Part shown: positions 59,681-64,000 of the stretch, in pieces
Layout: every line of letters begins with the position of its first letter
Position numbering within the stretch: position 1 is the first letter of the stretch
Source of the DNA: Lagenorhynchus albirostris
Taxonomy: Eukaryota > Chordata > Mammalia > Artiodactyla > Delphinidae
Reading direction: 5' to 3'
DNA length: 64,000 bases
NCBI RefSeq assembly: GCF_949774975.1
Contig: NC_083105.1
Span: 75,594,924-75,658,923 of the forward strand
Made by a program: the position numbers and the translations under genes
Notes under the pieces: generated by a model
What the model saw: only the letters and a program-made list of their open reading frames with translations
The model's database searches: none
Told to the model about the DNA's origin: nothing

Positions 59681-60550
59681 TTAGAGAAGACCTTTCAATA
59701 TTTCCTTTAGGATAGGTTTAATATTGCTGTATTCTTTTACTTTTTGCTTGTCTGAAAAATTCTTTATCTCTCCTTCTATTCTAAATGATAATCTTGCTGG
59801 GTAGAACATCCTAGGTTGCAGATTTTTCCCTTTCAGTACTTTGAATATATCTTGCCACTCCTTTCTGGCCTGCAACATTTCTGTAGAGAAATCAGCTGAT
59901 AGCTTTATGGTTCTCTTGTAATTAACTCTTTTTCTCTTGCTGCCTTAGAATCCTCTTTAAATTTTGCCATTTTTATTATAATATGTCTTGGTGTAGGTCT
60001 GTTTGGGTTTCCCTTGTATGGGACCCTCTGTGCTTCCTGTACTTGGAGAGCTGTTTCTTCTTTAGGTTTGGGGAGTTTTCAGCCATAATTTCTTCAAATA
60101 CATTTTCAATCCCTTTTTCTCTTTCTTCTCCTTCTGGGATCCCTATTATCAGTAGATTGTCCTGCTTTATATTAACCCAAAAGTCTCTTATATTGCTTTC
60201 ATCTATATTGCTTTCTGTCTGCTGTTCTGATTGGGTGGTTTCCATTATTCTATCTTCCAGATCACTTATTCTTTCTTCTGCATTATTCATTCTGCATTCA
60301 TTGCCTTTAGTTCAGCTTTCATCTCTGGAAATAAATTTTCTAACTTTTCTTGACTCGTCCTTATAGTTTATAGTTCCTTTTTACAGTAATTTGCATTTCT
60401 GTTAATAGCCTTTCTAAATTCCTTCAGTATTTTTATTATTTCCTTTTTGAAATCAGTGTCTATTAGACTGAAGAGGTCTGTTTCACTGTTTATTTTTTCA
60501 AGAGAATTCTCTTGATGTTTTAATTGAGAATCGTTCCTCTGATTCTTCAT
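59681..60550 (-). pseudogene. L1 ORF1 remnant of middle-layer element
   Basis: The N-terminal piece (60368-60550) starts 'MKNQRNDSQLKHQE'. The coiled-coil/RRM piece (59976-60290) has 'AEERISDLEDRI' and 'NLLIIGIPEGEEREKGI'. The C-terminal piece (59681-59878) has 'ARKEWQDIFKVLKGKNLQP' and ends 'ILKGLL'. The span of about 290 codons equals a normal ORF1 of this type, with at least two frameshifts. Confidence 0.85.
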
Positions 60551-61780
60551 TTTACTTTTTTTCTCTTGCTCTATGAGTTGAGGAGAAACAGTATCTACTG
60601 TGATCTTGGGAGACTATTTTTATGTGGGAACATCCCTGTGTCACCTGCATGGGTTTAATATATTTGTTGTGAGGGCCGTTTTTAGTATAGATGCCTGCCA
60701 CCTCTTTCCTCAGTATATGCTGGCCATTATCCCCTTGATAGGAGGTGTGACTGGTGTTGTGGTGACCAGGTCCTGCACTGGAGGTTGAGCAGGTCCTCCC
60801 CTTAGCTCTGTGGTTGTCACTGCCTTGTCAGGGGCAGGATCTGCTCCCGAGGTGTTGGAGTAGAAACCCCAGATCTGTTTCTGAGCTGTGTTTGTGAGCT
60901 GCAGTGTGAGGTAGGCAGGATTGGATCACGCAATGCCTCATGTCTCTCAGGCACCACTTCCACACTGCACTTCAGTGCAGTGCACTGAAGACAGGTCCAT
61001 GGACTGCAGTAGTTACGAGCCTGGACCCACTCTGGGAGCTATAGAGGCAACTCAGACCCAGGCCCAGGCCAGCCCCCCGTGTGCTGCACCCACAAAGCCC
61101 ACAGCTGCTAAGGCCAGATCTGTCCCAGCTGCAGGAGTACCCATTGTCTATTTGGTTGTCCCACAGGTGATGAATTTACAAAGCCAGAGGCAGAGGTGTA
61201 AATCCATGGTGCATGCAGCCATGTTGAGAGATTTCAGCCCTGCTTCCTGAGTCACACAGCCCCTGGGGCTCAGCTGTGGTTTCAACCCCACCTCTGTGAG
61301 TGGGCAACCCACTGATGCCTGCTCCCAGGGCCCGCTGAGGTGGTGGTTGGAACAGGAACCCTCCTAGGAGGTAGCTGGGGTGCACAGGGCAGTGACACGT
61401 GCATCCATGTAGGTCTCTCTCTTTTCTGCCTGCCATAGATAGGGGGCTGCATTCTGCAGAAGGAGCAAAAGGAGCCTCTGAAGCTCCTTTTCTGTCCTGG
61501 CTGATCTCCCTGCCAGTGAGGGGGCTTCCCAGAGTGAGGTAACCTTCCCTCTTTTTCAGCTCCCTCCCAAGTGTGCAGGTCCCGTCCTGCTTCCTCTTTT
61601 TTTTCCTGTCATCCTACCTGGTTATGTAGAGCTCTTTCTTGTCCTTTCAGGTGTTTGAGGTCTTCTGCTGGTGTTCAGTAGGTGTTCTGTGAGAATTGTT
61701 CCATTTGTAGGTGTATTTTTGATGTATGTGTGGGAGGAGGTGAGTTTCATGTCCTACAACTCCACTGTCTTGAGTGGAGC

Positions 61781-62518
61781 ACTACCTTTCAATTTGATAA
61801 GTCATTTATGAAAAACCTAGAATTAGTATATATTTAATGTTGAAGGACTGAACAATTTCATTCTAAGTTTTGCAACAGGGCAAAGATGCCCCACTCTAAA
61901 ACTGTCTTCAAACCATATGATAATCTTTGTAAAAAAAAAACAAAAACAAAATCAAACTGAAAGAAATCTAAATATATACAATAAACTAAAGTGATCATGG
62001 CAAGATTCAAAATAAAAGAGCAATAGATATTTTTAAATTGCAGTTTTAGACACCATGGACAAAATATTTCAATATAAAATTAACATAATGACATCATTTA
62101 CAGTAGTATCAAAATCAAAATACTTAGGAATGAATTTGACAAAATAACTAAACTATAAATTACAGCCAGCTATTAACTACTTACTACTCAATAGACCAGT
62201 AACCTTGAAAAATTAAAATTTAAATAAACAGATTATTGAACTACATACATAGCTTGGAAGACTTTATAGCTTCGTTTCAATCCCAGTCATAATCTCAGCA
62301 AGAAATTTTGTAAACTTGACAAACTTTACAATTTATTGGAAATGCCATTTACCTAGAATAGCCAGATGTATTTTGAAAAATAATTTAAAGGTGGTCAGAC
62401 ACTTACCTTTTCACTTTCAAGACTTACTATAAAACTGTAGTAATCATGGCATTGGCATGAGAGCATTTTATTGTATTTGACTTATATTAAAATATTTAAT
62501 TAAAAATCTAAAGAATAT
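61781..62518 (+). mobile_element. Ancient L1M, sense, right part (outer layer of nest)
   Basis: This resumes exactly where the left part stops at 48292: 'tttcaatttgataagtcatt' then 'tatgaaaaacctagaattag', 'aatgttgaaggactgaacaa', 'caaaatacttaggaatgaat' and 'cttactataaaactgtagta' follow L1 RT/ORF2 order. It is interrupted near 62161-62205 by a 45 bp block that is also found at 63563, and at 62519 by a SINE. Confidence 0.75.
62161..62205 (+). repeat. 45 bp block duplicated at 63563
   Basis: 'tacagccagctattaactac' plus 'tactcaatagaccagtaacc' recurs at 63563-63603 with one substitution and a 4 bp gap. It is not part of L1 consensus at this place. Confidence 0.85.
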
Positions 62519-62646
62519 GGGCTTTCCTGGTGGTGTAGTGGTTGAGAGTCCGCCTGCCGATGCAGGGGACACGGGTTCGTGCCCCGGTCCGGGAAGATCC
62601 CACATGCCGCGAAGCAGCTGGGCCTGTGAGCCATGGCCGCTGAGCC
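62519..62646 (+). mobile_element. CHR-family SINE, 3' half missing
   Basis: The head and box B ('ggttcgtgccc', about 62574-62584) are near consensus, so it is a young copy. It stops at 'atggccgctgagcc' with no A tail, and no target duplication is visible. The break is within about 10 nt of the place where the SINE at 18703 is cut. Confidence 0.9.
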
Positions 62647-64000
62647 AGCTTCTCTCTCCTATAATCTAGCAAATTATCATTCCTTACATTTAAAACATGT
62701 CAGAAATATTATGTTTCATCTGAAGGGCATATTCTTGCTGGGATGTGTAAATTTTGATGTTTCCCTTTAATAACTATTTTCCCACCATTGTATTGTGCTT
62801 CTCTAATATAACACTAAAAATGAGGCTGACAGAGACTCTTGCCTTCCTGTCCTCCAAACATTCATTTGTAGTTCATACTTCCTTGTGTACTCATCCACCA
62901 ATGATATACCGGTTGGACAAAGAATTAATGATCCTCAGCACTACAATCTGTAAACAGCATATGGAGACTGTGAAGAGAGCAAAATATTTTGATAACAGGG
63001 CGACTTAAAGAACGTGCTGAAACTGTGGCCAGAGCAATAACCAACTCTTTTCTCTGTAGCCCGAGGGGGAAAAAATATTCACTTTTTAAAGTAAAATTTT
63101 AAATTTTACTGTAACTTGTATGTTATATCAAGATGAAGTAGAAACAGCCAACCTCTCAGGCCATAGAAGATGATTTAATCAGGAAAAGACTGAATTGTGA
63201 AATGAGTCTACTTTCAGTTCTTATTTAACTCATGTACTTTGTGAAGTTTTTCTCCCATACCCTTGGACCGGGTCTCTCAGGCTTCCAAATGTTGCTGCTA
63301 CCAGACTGCTACAGAAACTGTTTTTTTGCCCCAGGTCCCTTCATACTGTCCTCATTCCACAACTGCAGGTTCTGACCATTTGGCAGGCTCCTTCTAAATA
63401 GTGTCAGTGTGTCATCTGTCACATCTCACATCCCCTGAGGATATCTTGAATAATTGCTCATCCTAAGCAATAATCACACCTCTTAAGGCCAAGAACAAGT
63501 TGTTTATATATCTGCACTGCCCCCAGCATTATCTAGGCATTTAAATTGAAAAATAAGCATTCTACAGCTAGCTATTAACTACTACTCAATAGACCAGTAA
63601 CCTCTAGGTATGTAGGCCAGATAATATTAATGCAAACTACAAGAAACCATCCCAGGTTATTTTGTTCTGGTGGGCATTAATCAAGAAAAGTGATATATCG
63701 CTTCGGGTACAGAGATGAATTATGTGGAAATGTTAGGACATCTTTGTATAACAGGTTTCCCCTTCAAGTGACGTCTTCTTTTGAGCAATGAAAGTGTTGA
63801 GTAATGAGCACAGATTTCATGGAATTTTAAGAGAGAAAATTAAACTTAGAAGCCAATCGTGTCCAAATGTCCTCACCTAGTTCTCTCTTGTATAATTGAG
63901 CAAACCATTAAATCTGACCTCGTGTGACCTTCTAAGAACTTTATAAATATAATATTGTATTGAGAATGAAAAGGTGTTCTAGCAAATCTATGAATAAAGA
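62647..64000. other. Mostly unique DNA, no gene recognised
   Basis: Contains the second copy of the 45 bp block at 63563-63603. The 84-codon frame at 62754-63008 has no supporting signal. No named repeat recognised. Confidence 0.4.
63563..63603 (+). repeat. 41 bp block duplicated at 62161
   Basis: Matches 62161-62205 except for one base and a missing 'ttac' unit. Same orientation, 1.4 kb apart. Confidence 0.85.

Larger units (their letters stand above)
55153..61775 (-). mobile_element. Full-length decayed L1, antisense (middle layer of nest)
   Basis: On the minus strand it has a 5'UTR (about 60550-61775), ORF1 remnant, ORF2 remnant and 3'UTR ending at 'ttttattgaagtatagttga' near 55165. Total about 6.6 kb. 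A degenerate target duplication is visible: 'gaacaactac' at the left flank (48283-48292) and 'gagcactac' at the right (about 61777-61785). These flanks lie in the ancient sense L1M, into which it inserted. Its tail then received the young L1. Confidence 0.85.

Noticed and set aside
1..64000. CRISPR array, bacterial operon or prophage-like system
   Set aside because: No regularly spaced repeats, no ribosome binding sites and no clustered ORFs. The SINE and LINE content is unambiguously mammalian.

Overview
The window is mammalian nuclear DNA, almost certainly from a cetacean. The main evidence is eight copies of a tRNA-Glu-derived SINE of the CHR family, most in the short roughly 210 bp form typical of whales and dolphins, together with young L1 copies of the laurasiatherian type. 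The background is AT-rich and contains MIR, L2, MaLR/ERVL and Tigger remnants. I see no host protein-coding exon, rRNA, tRNA gene or CRISPR array. The window looks intergenic or deep intronic, and the only intact reading frames are those of one LINE-1.

Layout: 1-6100 is old antisense L1M sequence holding a MIR, three CHR SINEs and a roughly 130 bp-arm inverted repeat. 6100-17900 is mostly unique DNA with an L2 piece, two MaLR-type LTRs (one split by a second LTR), a MIR, a CHR SINE and a Tigger MITE. 17900-24690 is a near full-length decayed antisense L1 with two SINE insertions, followed by a short separate L1 fragment. 26000-26830 is an ancient sense L1 ORF2 piece. 28843-29575 is a young 5'-truncated L1 carrying a 3' transduction between perfect target-site duplications. 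30230-31110 is L2. 31925-37150 is another decayed antisense L1 with a SINE. 37650-46800 holds L2, ERVL-like, LTR/Tigger and MIR remnants in otherwise unique DNA.

From 46800 to 62500 there is a three-layer nest. An ancient sense L1M is split by a full-length but decayed antisense L1 (about 55153-61775). That L1 was in turn hit in its 3' tail by a young full-length antisense L1 (48298-55143). The youngest element has a 14 bp perfect target-site duplication, a CpG-rich 5'UTR with a YY1-type site, an open 301-aa ORF1 and an open 1286-aa ORF2 with the endonuclease, reverse transcriptase and Cys-rich motifs present, plus a 3'UTR with a G-quadruplex tract and AATAAA. It is a candidate retrotransposition-competent source element, and its enzymes belong to the machinery that mobilises L1 and, by established analogy, the CHR SINEs.

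Repeat family names come from recall of consensus sequences, not from a database search. Boundaries of old elements are approximate, usually to within 20-60 bp.
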